DNA from: Pseudomonadota bacterium
GTDB lineage: Bacteria > Pseudomonadota > Alphaproteobacteria > Rhizobiales > Beijerinckiaceae
Length of the DNA stretch: 43,591 nt
Reading direction: 5' to 3'
Assembly (NCBI GenBank): GCA_020161475.1
Contig: JAIUNQ010000008.1
Location: 1 to 43,591 of the forward strand
Below are positions 7,103 through 15,772 of the stretch, one piece after another. The translations under genes and the position numbers were made by a program. Numbering within the stretch: the first letter of the stretch is position 1; the number at the start of each line of letters is the position of its first letter. The notes beneath the pieces are model-generated. The model saw only the letters and a program-made list of their open reading frames with translations. It was not told where the DNA came from and searched no databases.

Positions 7103-8500
7103 TCAGAGCTGGCTCATCCACTGGGCCAAGGCTTGTTTCGCCCGCGCGGTGATCTGCCGCTTGCGCGCTTGGCCCTTTTCCTTGCCCTTCAGGCGCTTGC
7201 CGTTTTCATCGCGCGGGGCTTCCAGCACCTGCGGAAACAGGCCGAAGTTCACATTCATCGGCTGGTAGCTCTTGGTGCCACCATCAATGGTTTCGATGTG
7301 CCCGCCGGTGATGTGGTTGAGCAGCGCACCGAAAGCGGTTTCCGGGGGCGGGGGCGCCATCTCGCGGCCCAGCCGCTCAGCGGCTGCAAGACGCCCCGCC
7401 ATCAGGCCCATGGCCGCGCTCTCGACATAGCCTTCGCAGCCTGTGATCTGGCCGGCAAAGCGCAGACGCGGCATCGCTTTCAGGCGCAGCCGCTCGTCAA
7501 GCAGGCGCGGAGAGTTGAGGTAGGTGTTGCGGTGAATGCCGCCGAGGCGCGCGAATTCCGCATTCTCCAGCCCCGGAATCATGCGGAAAATCTCAGCCTG
7601 CGCGCCATACTTCAGCTTGGTCTGGAAGCCGACCATGTTGTAGAGCGTGCCCAGCTTGTTATCCTGCCGCAGCTGCACGATGGCGTAGGATTTGACGGTC
7701 GGATCATGCGGATTGGTGAGCCCCACAGGCTTCATCGGCCCATGACGCAGAGTCTCGACGCCGCGCTCGGCCATCACCTCGATCGGCAGGCAGCCATCGA
7801 AATACGGCGTGTCCTTTTCCCATTCCCGGAACTCGGTCTTCTCGCCCGCGAGCAGCGCGGCCACAAAAGCCTCGTACTGCTCCTTGTTCATGGGGCAATT
7901 GATGTAATCCGCACCGGTGCCGCCGGGGCCCGCCTTGTCATAGCGGGACTGGAACCAGGCCTTGTCCATGTCGATGCTCTCAAAGTGGACAATAGGGGCG
8001 ATAGCATCGAAAAACGCGAGCGAATCCTCGCCCGAGAGCGAACGGATCGCCTCGGCCAGTGCAGGCGAGGTGAGGGGGCCGGTGGCAATGATCACATTGT
8101 CCCACGCTTCGGGCGGCAGGCCAGCCACCTCTCCACGCTCGATGGTGATCAACGGATGCGCTTTAAGCGCGGCTGTCACCGCATCGGAGAAGGCGTCGCG
8201 GTCAACCGCGAGCGCGGAACCGGCGGGCACCTGATGGGCATCGGCCTTGGCCATGATCAGCGAGCCGAGCTGGCGCATCTCGTAATGGATCAGGCCAACA
8301 GCGTTGAGATCGGAATCATCCGACCGGAACGAGTTGGAGCATACCAACTCAGCCAAGCCCTCGCCCTTGTGCGCGGGCGTGGTGGTGATGGGGCGCATCT
8401 CATGGAGGATGACGGGCACGCCCGCCTGCGCGATTTGCCAGGCAGCTTCCGAGCCCGCAAGCCCGCCGCCGATGATGTGAATGGGAGAAATGTCGCTCAT
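7103..8500 (-). CDS. trmFO: FAD- and folate-dependent tRNA (uracil-54-C5)-methyltransferase TrmFO
   Basis: Forms ribothymidine at position 54 of the tRNA T loop with methylenetetrahydrofolate as carbon donor and FAD as cofactor. 465 residues: FAD-binding [14 protein letters not shown] near residue 11-24, HEMRP, the [11 protein letters not shown] stretch with a conserved Cys, and [15 protein letters not shown] toward the C-terminus. The tail is Lys/Arg-rich ([12 protein letters not shown]), probably an RNA contact. ATG 8500 is the first Met of the conserved region. It converges with the NDUFAF6-like gene, and three palindromic repeats lie directly upstream of its start. The methylene-THF it uses is made by FolD, also in this window. 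Confidence 0.95.
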   Translation of the reverse strand: MSDISPIHIIGGGLAGSEAAWQIAQAGVPVILHEMRPITTTPAHKGEGLAELVCSNSFRSDDSDLNAVGLIHYEMRQLGSLIMAKADAHQVPAGSALAVDRDAFSDAVTAALKAHPLITIERGEVAGLPPEAWDNVIIATGPLTSPALAEAIRSLSGEDSLAFFDAIAPIVHFESIDMDKAWFQSRYDKAGPGGTGADYINCPMNKEQYEAFVAALLAGEKTEFREWEKDTPYFDGCLPIEVMAERGVETLRHGPMKPVGLTNPHDPTVKSYAIVQLRQDNKLGTLYNMVGFQTKLKYGAQAEIFRMIPGLENAEFARLGGIHRNTYLNSPRLLDERLRLKAMPRLRFAGQITGCEGYVESAAMGLMAGRLAAAERLGREMAPPPPETAFGALLNHITGGHIETIDGGTKSYQPMNVNFGLFPQVLEAPRDENGKRLKGKEKGQARKRQITARAKQALAQWMSQL

Positions 8501-8512
8501 GCGCGGGTTCTA

Positions 8513-8662
8513 GAGCATGCCGCGCAAAAGTGGAAACCGGTTTTGCGGCCTACGGCATGCTCTCGGGGAATCCATGCCGCGCAAAAGGGAAAACCGGTTT
8601 TGCGGCCAACGGCATGCTTCGCGAAAATCCATGCCGCGCAAGAGGGAAAACCGGTTTTGCGA
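8513..8662. repeat. three tandem REP-like palindromes
   Basis: Copy 1 (8513-8563), copy 2 (8573-8617) and copy 3 (8630-8662) have a period of about 58 bases. Each starts with CATGCCGCGCAA, has an AACCGGTT core followed by TTGCG, and copies 1 and 2 end in CGGCATGC, which closes the hairpin. Copy 3 lacks the right arm. The family core is shared with the palindrome at 1582-1627. No spacers of CRISPR type are present. Confidence 0.85.
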
Positions 8663-8676
8663 TTGCTGGCCTGCCA

Positions 8677-8706
8677 ACAAAAAAGGCCCGCCAGAGGCGG
8701 GCCAGT
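8677..8706 (-). terminator. intrinsic terminator of the DUF1127 gene
   Basis: On the minus strand GGCCCGCC, a short loop and GGCGGGCC are followed by six T residues, about 40 bases past the DUF1127 stop codon. Confidence 0.85.
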
Positions 8707-8743
8707 TTGAGGCGCGAGGGAGAGGAACGCGCCGGAAGGTCGA

Positions 8744-8899
8744 TCAGGCGTTCACAGCGTGGCGAACGGCATACTCGATATCGGCGCGGTTGATGCCGAT
8801 GTCGTGGAGTTCGCGGTCGGTCAGGCCGGCGAGGATCGCGCAATTGCGGCGATAGGCGAGATAAGCGCGGAACTTGGCGATGAGCTGGGCGATAATCAT
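8744..8899 (-). CDS. DUF1127 small protein
   Basis: 51 residues. The DUF1127 signature is clear: a short basic N-terminal helix (AKFRAYLAYRRN) followed by LAGLTDRELHDIGINRADIE. The start is ATG 8899 with AAGGAG six bases upstream; longer in-frame starts have no site. Alphaproteobacteria carry many such 45-75 residue proteins. Those studied are RNA-binding or affect phosphate and stress metabolism, and no specific role can be given here. It is monocistronic, with its own terminator downstream and a long region of more than 300 bases upstream. Confidence 0.85.
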   Translation of the reverse strand: MIIAQLIAKFRAYLAYRRNCAILAGLTDRELHDIGINRADIEYAVRHAVNA

Positions 8900-9237
8900 G
8901 TCGGTTCTCCTTCGAGAGCACCCGCCCGCCAGACAAGACGTGATGGCGAAAGACGGTTGCAAAATCAGATTTTTCAGAGCGCCGGAACCTCAGGTGAGGT
9001 GCCCTGACGACCCTGACGACGGGCGACTGCGTCCCGTCTGGATGTGCGCTTATTTCGCGCCGCAACATGGCAAAGTCGAGGCAAAATACGCTGTTTAATC
9101 GCGCGGCAGACCTGAGCAAAACGCATGCGTAAGACACAATTTATTAGCACTTATGCGAATAGAGCGGGAAGACCTCGCTCGCAGAAAAAATTTTCCGAAA
9201 TCAATTCAATGGGATAGTTACAAACCGGCGATAAGCT
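8900..9237. other. gene-free stretch between uvrA and the DUF1127 gene
   Basis: 338 bases with no supportable gene. The part near 9005-9042 has a direct repeat CCCTGACGA and a hairpin GACGGG ... CCCGTC. The part from about 9115 is AT-rich and includes AAAAAATTTT next to a weak GAGCG/CGCTC hairpin that may end uvrA transcription. The DUF1127 promoter must lie here; I cannot place it with confidence. Confidence 0.5.
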
Positions 9238-12171
9238 CTACCGCTTCAGAGGCCGCCGCTGGAGCACCTCCGCCAGGAAGCGCCCGGTGTGACTGGCCGG
9301 AGCCGCCGCAATCTCCTCCGGCGTGCCGGCAGCCACCACCATGCCGCCGCCGTCCCCCCCTTCAGGCCCCATGTCGATGATATGGTCAGCCGTCTTGATC
9401 ACCTCGAGATTATGCTCGATCACCACCACGGTATTACCCTGGTCGGCCAGTTCGTGGAGCACTTCCATCAGCTTGGCGACATCGTGGAAGTGAAGGCCGG
9501 TGGTCGGCTCATCAAGGATGTAGAGCGTGCGCCCCGTCGAGCGGCGCGACAGTTCCTTGGAAAGCTTGACGCGCTGCGCTTCGCCGCCGGAAAGCGTTGT
9601 CGCCTGCTGGCCCACCTTCACATAGCCGAGCCCCACGCGCGCCAGCGTCTCCATCTTGTCGCGGATGGAGGGCACTGCCTTGAACAGCTCCGCCGCTTCT
9701 TCCACCGTCATGTCGAGCACATCAGCAATGGAATAGTCGCGGAACTTCACTTCCAGCGTCTCGCGGTCATAGCGTCGCCCCTTGCAAACATCGCAGGTGA
9801 CATAGACATCGGGCAGGAAGTGCATCTCAATCTTGACGACGCCGTCGCCCTGGCAGGCCTCGCAGCGCCCGCCCTTGACGTTGAACGAGAAACGCCCCGG
9901 CCCATAGCCGCGCGCTTTCGCCTCGGGCAGGTTCGAGAACCAGTCGCGGATCGGCGTGAAGGCACCGGTATAGGTCGCCGGGTTCGAGCGCGGCGTGCGC
10001 CCGATGGGGCTTTGATCAATGTCGATCACCTTGTCGAGCTTTTCCAGCCCCTCGATCCGCTCGAACGGGGCAGGGTGCTCCATCGCCCCGTTCAGCCGTC
10101 TCGCCGCCGCCTTGTAGAGCGTCTCGATAACCAGCGTGGACTTGCCGCCGCCCGAGACGCCGGTGACACAGGTGAAAAGTCCCAGCGGAATCTCGACATC
10201 AACATTGCGCAGGTTATTGCCCCGCGCCCCCGTGAGCTTGAGCGCATGGCCGGGCCTAGCCGCGCGGCGCTTCTTCGGCACCGGCACGGATTTGCGACCC
10301 ATGAGATAATCACCGGTGAGTGACTTGGGGTTGGCGATCACTTCTTCGGGCGTGCCGACGGCAATGATCTCGCCGCCATGGATGCCCGCGCCCGGGCCGA
10401 TATCAACGACATAATCCGCCTCACGGATCGCATCCTCGTCATGCTCCACCACGATCACCGAATTGCCGAGATCGCGCAGGCGCTTGAGGGTGCCGAGCAG
10501 GCGCTCGTTATCGCGCTGGTGAAGGCCGATCGAGGGCTCATCCAGCACATAGAGCACGCCGGTCAGCCCCGAGCCGATCTGCGAGGCGAGACGGATGCGC
10601 TGGCTCTCACCGCCCGAAAGCGAGCCCGAGCCGCGGCTTAGGGTCAGATAGTCGAGGCCCACATCATTCAAAAAGCGCAGACGATCCCGGATTTCCTTGA
10701 GAATCCGCCCGGCAATCTCGTTCTGCTTGGTGCTCAGGCGTTCGGGGAGCTTTTCATACCAATCGGCGGCATCGCGCACCGAGAGCTTGGCGACCTGACC
10801 GATGTGGTCGCCCGCGATCTTCACCGCCAACGCTTCGGGCTTCAACCGGTACCCGTCACAGGCGGTGCAGGGCGATTCAGACATGAAGCGCGAGATTTCC
10901 TCACGTGACCAATCGCTTTCCGTCTCCTTGTAGCGACGTTCGAGGTTGGTGATGATGCCCTCGAAAGGCTTTTTCACCTCGTAGCCGCGTGAGCCGTCAT
11001 TGTAGGTGAAGCGGATCGGCTCCACACCCGAACCATAGAGCAGCATCAGTTTGGCGCTGTCCGGCAGGCTGTCCCACGGCTTGTTGAGGGAGAAGCCGTA
11101 GTGATCCGCCAGCGCCTCCAGCGTCTGCCCGTAATAGGGCGAGGAGGACTTGGCCCAGGGCGCAATCGCGCCCTTCTTGAGGGTCAGGCTACCGTCCGGC
11201 ACGATCAGATCCGGGTCGATCTTCATCTCATGGCCGATGCCGCCGCAGGTGGGGCAGGCACCGAACGGGTTGTTGAACGAGAACAGGCGCGGCTCGATCT
11301 CGGCAATGGTGAAGCCGGAAACCGGGCAGGCAAACTTGGAGGAGAAGGTGACGCGCTTGGCCTCGCCGTTCTCCTCTTTCTCATCCGCCAGCTCCAGCAC
11401 GGCAATGCCGTCAGCCATATCGAGCGCAGCCTCGAACCCTTCGGCGAGCCGCGCACCGATATCCGCACGCACAACGATGCGGTCGATCACCACATCAATG
11501 TCATGCTTGAGCTTTTTATCGAGCGCGGGCGCCTCGGAAATCTCGTAATACTGCCCGTCGATCTTCACGCGCTGGTAGCCGCGCTTCAGGAACTCCGCCA
11601 GTTCCTTCTTGTATTCGCCCTTGCGCCCGCGAATGACCGGCGCGAGCAGATAGGCGCGGGTACGCTCGGGCAGTGCCAGCACGCGGTCCACCATCTGGGA
11701 AACGGTCTGGCTCTCGATCGGAAGGCCGGTGGCGGGAGAATAGGGAATACCGACACGCGCCCAGAGCAGGCGCATGTAGTCGTAGATCTCGGTCACCGTG
11801 CCCACGGTGGAGCGCGGGTTCTTTGAGGTCGTCTTCTGCTCGATGGAAATGGCCGGGGAAAGCCCGTCGATCTGGTCGACATCGGGCTTCTGCATCATCT
11901 CCAGAAACTGGCGCGCATAGGCCGACAGGCTCTCGACATAGCGCCGCTGCCCCTCGGCATAGATCGTGTCGAAGGCGAGGCTCGATTTTCCGGAGCCGGA
12001 AAGCCCGGTGAACACCACCAGCTTGTCGCGCGGAATGACGAGATCGACATTCTTGAGATTGTGCTCGCGCGCACCGCGCACCGAGAGAACCCGCTGCCCC
12101 TCAAAGCGCTGCGCGGCGTCAAACAGCTTCTCGATCTCGCGCGCCTCGCGCGCGGCCTTGGACTTGCTCAT
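9238..12171 (-). CDS. uvrA: excinuclease ABC subunit A
   Basis: The damage-recognition ATPase of nucleotide excision repair. 977 residues, normal length, with two ABC modules: Walker [10 protein letters not shown] (56-64) and a second GVSGGGKST near residue 670, and signature motifs [11 protein letters not shown] and [11 protein letters not shown]. Zinc-binding Cys pairs are present in the first insert (CPVSG ... CPTC, about 281-308) and in the C-terminal finger (CEAC ... CDVC, about 767-794). ATG 12171 is the only sensible start. A LexA-type direct repeat lies 112 bases upstream, so SOS control is likely. Confidence 0.98.
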   Translation of the reverse strand: MSKSKAAREAREIEKLFDAAQRFEGQRVLSVRGAREHNLKNVDLVIPRDKLVVFTGLSGSGKSSLAFDTIYAEGQRRYVESLSAYARQFLEMMQKPDVDQIDGLSPAISIEQKTTSKNPRSTVGTVTEIYDYMRLLWARVGIPYSPATGLPIESQTVSQMVDRVLALPERTRAYLLAPVIRGRKGEYKKELAEFLKRGYQRVKIDGQYYEISEAPALDKKLKHDIDVVIDRIVVRADIGARLAEGFEAALDMADGIAVLELADEKEENGEAKRVTFSSKFACPVSGFTIAEIEPRLFSFNNPFGACPTCGGIGHEMKIDPDLIVPDGSLTLKKGAIAPWAKSSSPYYGQTLEALADHYGFSLNKPWDSLPDSAKLMLLYGSGVEPIRFTYNDGSRGYEVKKPFEGIITNLERRYKETESDWSREEISRFMSESPCTACDGYRLKPEALAVKIAGDHIGQVAKLSVRDAADWYEKLPERLSTKQNEIAGRILKEIRDRLRFLNDVGLDYLTLSRGSGSLSGGESQRIRLASQIGSGLTGVLYVLDEPSIGLHQRDNERLLGTLKRLRDLGNSVIVVEHDEDAIREADYVVDIGPGAGIHGGEIIAVGTPEEVIANPKSLTGDYLMGRKSVPVPKKRRAARPGHALKLTGARGNNLRNVDVEIPLGLFTCVTGVSGGGKSTLVIETLYKAAARRLNGAMEHPAPFERIEGLEKLDKVIDIDQSPIGRTPRSNPATYTGAFTPIRDWFSNLPEAKARGYGPGRFSFNVKGGRCEACQGDGVVKIEMHFLPDVYVTCDVCKGRRYDRETLEVKFRDYSIADVLDMTVEEAAELFKAVPSIRDKMETLARVGLGYVKVGQQATTLSGGEAQRVKLSKELSRRSTGRTLYILDEPTTGLHFHDVAKLMEVLHELADQGNTVVVIEHNLEVIKTADHIIDMGPEGGDGGGMVVAAGTPEEIAAAPASHTGRFLAEVLQRRPLKR

Positions 12172-12282
12172 CGTGAAAAGTCTTTTCGGGAGGGGAGGAA
12201 ACTGTCCCTGATCTATGGCGACAGCCCACCCGCTTCAACATTGATGACGAAAAGACCTTGCAGATTCTGTCAGGAGTGTCTA

Positions 12283-12297
12283 GAACAAATTAAGAAC
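12283..12297 (-). promoter_or_regulatory. LexA (SOS) box of uvrA
   Basis: GAAC-AAATTAA-GAAC on the plus strand, i.e. GTTC-N7-GTTC toward uvrA: the exact direct-repeat operator known for alphaproteobacterial LexA. It lies 4 bases past the stop codon of the upstream secreted-protein gene, so uvrA has its own regulated promoter. Confidence 0.85.
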
Positions 12298-12301
12298 ATT
12301 G

Positions 12302-12592
12302 TCATGAGGCGCCGATGGGCGCCCAGAAGCAGGCGGGCTTCTTGTGCAGCCGGATGATGGGGCCAGCGCCGTCGTTGCGGCGGCAGATATGGTAGCGGTC
12401 ATCCGGCGAAGGGCGCGCCTCGTGATACTCGATCAGCGTGCCGTCGTGCAGGGTGTAACCTGCCGGCGAGACGCGGACATCTGAGATCGGCATGGGGAAG
12501 CAATCCTTGTCCGAGCAACACTCGAAAGGATACCAGCTGTGCGCCAGCGCAGCGCCAGTCGAGATGAGCAGAGCAAAAACACCAGCTTTCAT
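12302..12592 (-). CDS. small secreted Cys-rich protein, function unknown
   Basis: 96 residues. A signal peptide (MKAGVFALLISTGAALA) is followed by HSWYPFECCSDKDC, then a region with SPAGYTLHDGTLIEY, RPSPDDRYHICRR and a C-terminal Cys. The HSWYP-x-ECCS-x-xDC opening is a recurrent pattern in small periplasmic proteins of this order; their role is not known to me. Five Cys residues in the mature part suggest disulfides or metal binding. ATG 12592 has GAGGAGG at good spacing. It lies upstream of uvrA on the same strand but is separated from it by the LexA box. Confidence 0.75.
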   Translation of the reverse strand: MKAGVFALLISTGAALAHSWYPFECCSDKDCFPMPISDVRVSPAGYTLHDGTLIEYHEARPSPDDRYHICRRNDGAGPIIRLHKKPACFWAPIGAS

Positions 12593-12912
12593 CGAAACCT
12601 CCTCGCGGGTTGGCGGGCGGCAGGCACGAAAAGACAGGGGCGAAGCGGCAGAGTTCAAACGAAGGCACGAAAAGGCGAACGCAGCGCATGGCCGCGCAGT
12701 CGGTCGTCGTGGCGAATATTCGGATAGGGGCGAAGGTCGGGGCGTTCTGGGCCGATCCTTACGCCATGGATCGAGGCTAAGCCCGGTTTGGTTAATTTTG
12801 TGTCTCTAGAGCGCAGACACCGGCATGTGGACAAAGCCGCAGCCGACTATACGGGGCAGGGGCGGGGCACTAAGGTGCGCCGCCTGAGTTTCACCAAGAG
12901 AAAGCAAAAGAC
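12593..12912. other. divergent intergenic region upstream of ssb
   Basis: 320 bases between the divergent secreted-protein gene and ssb. AGGCACGAAAAG occurs twice (12622-12633 and 12663-12674). The ssb promoter should be in the right half, where an AT-rich GGTTTGGTTAATTTTG patch lies near 12783-12799. I found no GTTC-N7-GTTC LexA box here, unlike in front of uvrA. Confidence 0.45.
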
Positions 12913-13428
12913 ATGGCGGGCAGCGTCAACAAGGTCATTCTGGTCGGCAATCTTGGCCGCGACCCGGAGGTGCGCCGCATGCAGAGCGGGGATCGCGTGG
13001 CGAACCTGCGCATTGCCACATCCGAGAGCTGGCGTGACAAACAGACGGGCGAGCGCCGCGAGAAGACCGAATGGCACTCCGTTGCCATCATGAATGACCG
13101 CCTCGCGGAAGTGGCCGAAAAATACCTGCGCAAGGGCTCCAAGGTTTACGTGGAAGGCTCGCTCGAAACCCGCAAGTGGACGGACAAGGAAGGTCAGGAG
13201 CGCTACACCACAGAGGTTGTGATTGGCCGCTTCAGGGGCGACCTCACCATCCTCGACAGCCGCGATTCCGGCGGCGGCAGTGGCCGCGACATGGAAGAGG
13301 GCGGCTATTCGGGTGGCGGCGGTGGTTACTCGGGCGGCTCTCGCTCCGGCGGGGGCGCACCGGCTCCGCGCGGCGGTGGCGGCGGTGGTGGCCGCGCGCC
13401 GGATCTGGATGATGATATCCCCTTCTGA
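12913..13428 (+). CDS. ssb: single-stranded DNA-binding protein
   Basis: 171 residues: an N-terminal OB fold ([17 protein letters not shown] ... [21 protein letters not shown]), a long Gly-rich flexible linker (about 118-160) and the conserved acidic tip DDDIPF, which binds partner proteins such as RecO and PriA homologues. It protects single-stranded DNA during replication and repair. ATG 12913 is preceded by an AAGAGAAAGC purine stretch. An intrinsic terminator follows. Confidence 0.97.
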   Translation: MAGSVNKVILVGNLGRDPEVRRMQSGDRVANLRIATSESWRDKQTGERREKTEWHSVAIMNDRLAEVAEKYLRKGSKVYVEGSLETRKWTDKEGQERYTTEVVIGRFRGDLTILDSRDSGGGSGRDMEEGGYSGGGGGYSGGSRSGGGAPAPRGGGGGGGRAPDLDDDIPF

Positions 13429-13451
13429 TCAGGCTTGTTGCCAAATGATCC

Positions 13452-13476
13452 AAGCCCGCCTTCAGGCGGGCTTTTT
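13452..13476 (+). terminator. intrinsic terminator of ssb
   Basis: AAGCCCGCC, loop TTCA, GGCGGGCTT, then a T run; 24 bases after the ssb stop. Confidence 0.9.
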
Positions 13477-13559
13477 GTTGTTGCCGCTCCCCATGGATCG
13501 CCACTTATCGAGGAATTTTTTTCTTTCCAGAGGCCATGAGATTGAGGCATGGTAGAAAA

Positions 13560-13574
13560 ATCACCTATGGTGAT
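13560..13574 (+). promoter_or_regulatory. palindrome upstream of the Lrp/AsnC gene
   Basis: ATCACC-TAT-GGTGAT is a perfect inverted repeat with a 3-base spacer, 41 bases before the start codon in an AT-rich promoter-like region. It is a candidate autoregulatory site; no family-specific consensus supports it. Confidence 0.4.
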
Positions 13575-13614
13575 GCGAATTTAAGATGAATTCTATAGAG
13601 CCGGACCCTGATCC

Positions 13615-14106
13615 ATGGACTCCTTTGACCGCGCCATCCTTGCCCAATTGCAGGAGGACGCCGCGCTCCCCCTGAACGAGATCGCCAACCGGGTCGGGCT
13701 TTCACCCACGCCGTGCTGGAACCGCATCCGCAAGATGGAGGAATCGGGCGTCATCTCCCGGCGCGTTGCCGTGCTGGATGCGCCCTCGCTGGGCCTTGGC
13801 GTCACGATCTTCGTGTCCATCGAAACGGCAGACCATTCGGAAGCCTGGCTCTCGAAGTTTGCCGAGGCCGTGCGCTCGATGCCCGAGGTCGTCGATGTGT
13901 ATCGCATGTCAGGCGATGTTGATTACATGATGCGCGTGGTAGTGCCGAACATCGATGCTTACGATGATTTCTATCGCCGCCTGATCAAATCCGTCCCGCT
14001 GAAAAACGTCACCTCGCGCTTTGCCATGGAAAAGATCAAGGCGACGACGGCGCTGCCGCTGGCACAATCGCCGGTTTTCAAGGCGCGCAAGAAGACGCTC
14101 AAGTGA
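13615..14106 (+). CDS. Lrp/AsnC family transcriptional regulator
   Basis: 163 residues. The N-terminal winged helix-turn-helix (LDSFDRAIL-like opening, LPLNEIANRVGLSPTPCWNRIRKMEESGVI) is followed by the RAM ligand-binding domain (VVDVYRMSGDVDYMMRVV). Proteins of this family sense amino acids as dimers or octamers and control amino acid metabolism or transport. The target cannot be told from the neighbours: the next genes are a secreted protein and a DUF2306 protein. A palindrome at 13560-13574 may be its own operator. ATG 13615 was chosen because the HTH begins almost at once. Confidence 0.93.
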   Translation: MDSFDRAILAQLQEDAALPLNEIANRVGLSPTPCWNRIRKMEESGVISRRVAVLDAPSLGLGVTIFVSIETADHSEAWLSKFAEAVRSMPEVVDVYRMSGDVDYMMRVVVPNIDAYDDFYRRLIKSVPLKNVTSRFAMEKIKATTALPLAQSPVFKARKKTLK

Positions 14107-14126
14107 GCTGGCCCAGCGAGGGGATC

Positions 14127-14645
14127 ATGCGCTCAAAGATCGTACTGGCCCTCCTCTTCGTATCCGCACCGGCGTCGGCCAACCCATTGGAAAGCGAGCT
14201 GCCGACCGTGCGAGAGGCCTGCTGGTCACGCCAGTATGATGGTGCACATCTGGCTCGCCATCCCGGACAACGCGTCGCCGCCATAGCGCTGTCCAAGGTA
14301 CGCGACGAGCCGGGCAGGGGTGTTCTCACCCTGTCGTTGCTGGTCAACCTGCGCGAGCGCGCCCCGATCATGCGGGGCGAGGCGCGTCCTTATGACTTTG
14401 CCAGCCATGTGCTGTGCCGCCCCGCAGGATCGGGCCTGTCCTGCGAGAGTGAATCCGGGCTGGGCGGCTTCAGGATCGAGCGGGCAAACGGCGGGCTTAT
14501 GGTGAAGAACCCGGGGGTTATCCGGCTCAACCCCTCGAATTACGACTCCGAAGACGTCGCACCGAACCATATCCGGCTTTCAGCAAAGCCCGATGATGCG
14601 GCATGGCTGCTGGATACGCGCGGCCCCAAGCCTTGCCCGTTCTGA
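14127..14645 (+). CDS. secreted protein of unknown function
   Basis: 172 residues with a signal peptide (MRSKIVLALLFVSAPASA) and a mature part with two central Cys (CRPAGSGLSC) and outer Cys residues (EACWSR and the C-terminal PCPF). I do not recognise the family. ATG 14127 has GAGGGG upstream and starts directly with the signal peptide; a GTG at 14103 that overlaps the Lrp stop is less likely. It lies 20 bases behind the Lrp gene and is probably co-transcribed. Confidence 0.65.
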   Translation: MRSKIVLALLFVSAPASANPLESELPTVREACWSRQYDGAHLARHPGQRVAAIALSKVRDEPGRGVLTLSLLVNLRERAPIMRGEARPYDFASHVLCRPAGSGLSCESESGLGGFRIERANGGLMVKNPGVIRLNPSNYDSEDVAPNHIRLSAKPDDAAWLLDTRGPKPCPF

Positions 14646-14698
14646 GGCACTGCTGGTACGACACCGGACCGCCCGGCAGGGCAAAATGGGAATCAGCC

Positions 14699-15106
14699 AT
14701 GACACTCGCGCCGTTTGTTGCCGCCCCCGCCCACATCCAGACGCATATTCTGGCGGCGATGATGGTGCTGGTGTTGACCCCGTTCCAGTTCTTCGTGCTG
14801 CGCAAAGGCTCGCCCGAGCATCGGATGCTGGGCTATTTCTGGCTTTTCGCCATGGGCGTCGTCGCGCTGACCTCGTTCTTCATCCGCTCGAATCTGGCGC
14901 TGTCCTTCAAGGGGTTCAGCCCCATCCACCTTCTCTCGGTCCTCTCGGTGTTTTCCATCGGCAGCGCCATCCTGCTCGCGCGCGCGGGCAAGATCGCGGC
15001 GCACCGCAAAACGCTCATCATGCTCACGGTGAGTTTTCTGATTGCGGGCGCCTTCACATTCGCCCCCCATCGCATCATGGGGCGTATGCTCCTCGGCCTC
15101 AGCTGA
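14699..15106 (+). CDS. DUF2306-type membrane protein
   Basis: 135 residues with four predicted membrane helices (AAMMVLVLTPFQFFVL, GYFWLFAMGVVALTSFFI, LLSVLSVFSIGSAILLA, LIMLTVSFLIAGAFTF). The His-rich N-terminal HIQTHI, the GSPEHRMLGYF loop and AAHRKTLI match the DUF2306 (YesK-like) family as I know it, an inner-membrane protein of unknown role. ATG 14699 begins just before the first helix; only a weak GGGA site precedes it. It converges with the next gene with a gap of 6 bases. Confidence 0.7.
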   Translation: MTLAPFVAAPAHIQTHILAAMMVLVLTPFQFFVLRKGSPEHRMLGYFWLFAMGVVALTSFFIRSNLALSFKGFSPIHLLSVLSVFSIGSAILLARAGKIAAHRKTLIMLTVSFLIAGAFTFAPHRIMGRMLLGLS

Positions 15107-15112
15107 AGCGCG

Positions 15113-15478
15113 TTATCGGCGCGGCAGTTCGCTGAAACCCGAGCGGTTTTCCTTCGCCCGCAGCGGCTCGCGCAGACGGTTGGCATCCGCCTTGGTTTCC
15201 TTGGCGGCCGCAAGAATTCCCTCGCTCGCCTCAGGCAGTTTTTCTGCAACGGCCTTTGCTGGCCCGGTATCGGCAACAGGACTGGCAACAGCTTGTCCAC
15301 CACCACTCAGGAACGAAAACTTCGAAAGATCCTGCTGGGAGAGGAGCGTGTAGCCCCCTGTTGCGGCAAGCCCGAAGCACGCGAGCGTGAAAACACCGGT
15401 GAGAACCGCAGACACGATCTCGCCTCTCCGGCCAGCCTTCCGGACAAGATCATCGCGCTGCTCATGGATCCAGGACAT
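15113..15478 (-). CDS. single-pass membrane protein, unknown
   Basis: 121 residues: a basic cytoplasmic N-terminus (WIHEQRDDLVRKAGRRG), one membrane helix (VLTGVFTLACFGLAATGGYTLL, about 25-46), and a presumably periplasmic Ala/Glu/Lys-rich tail (about 48-121) that may be partly helical. No family recognised. ATG 15478 has GAAGAGA upstream. Confidence 0.55.
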   Translation of the reverse strand: MSWIHEQRDDLVRKAGRRGEIVSAVLTGVFTLACFGLAATGGYTLLSQQDLSKFSFLSGGGQAVASPVADTGPAKAVAEKLPEASEGILAAAKETKADANRLREPLRAKENRSGFSELPRR

Positions 15479-15772
15479 GAGGATCTCTTCGTCCGGTGAA
15501 GCCGTCTTACTGGTTCACATCTATACCGGTAAACGTCACAATCCGATTAACTTCCCGACTTCAAGTTGCACAACTTGCGTGAATTAAAGAGGACCGCATG
15601 ATGTGGCGCCTGCGCTGAACGAATTGGCGCCTGCGCTGAACACAGGGGACTTATCCCCACCCCACATTCGCTTTCCGAAATGGAATCGCCTACATCAAGG
15701 GTTCGCCTCACGCGCGCGCGCCGCGCGTGTGCGCCCGCGCCGCTTCGGCGCGACACCAACAGGGAATGAGCC
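15479..15772. other. gyrA upstream region
   Basis: 294 bases with no gene. It holds a palindrome AAGTTG-CA-CAACTT (15563-15576), a tandem repeat (15604-15641) and GGGG ... CCCC arms at 15645-15658 that include TTATCCCCA, one base from a DnaA-box consensus. The gyrA promoter must be here or just upstream; I cannot place it. Confidence 0.5.
15604..15641 (+). repeat. 17-bp tandem repeat upstream of gyrA
   Basis: TGGCGCCTGCGCTGAAC occurs twice, at 15604-15620 and 15625-15641, with GAAT between (period 21 bases, two helical turns). Copies are identical. Confidence 0.8.

Noticed and set aside
8513-8662. CRISPR array
   Set aside because: Three copies only, one truncated, near-continuous palindromes with about 10-base gaps, no spacers of uniform length and no cas genes.
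7133-8710. Long plus-strand frame opposite trmFO with a threefold protein repeat at its end
   Set aside because: The protein repeat is just translation of the three palindromic DNA repeats; the rest is antisense to trmFO.
12593-12912. LexA box for ssb
   Set aside because: I looked for GTTC-N7-GTTC on both strands in this gap; the single GTTC near 12653 has no partner at the right distance.
15651-15659. DnaA box or replication origin near gyrA (TTATCCCCA)
   Set aside because: A single site one base off the consensus, with no cluster of boxes and no dnaA or hemE nearby.
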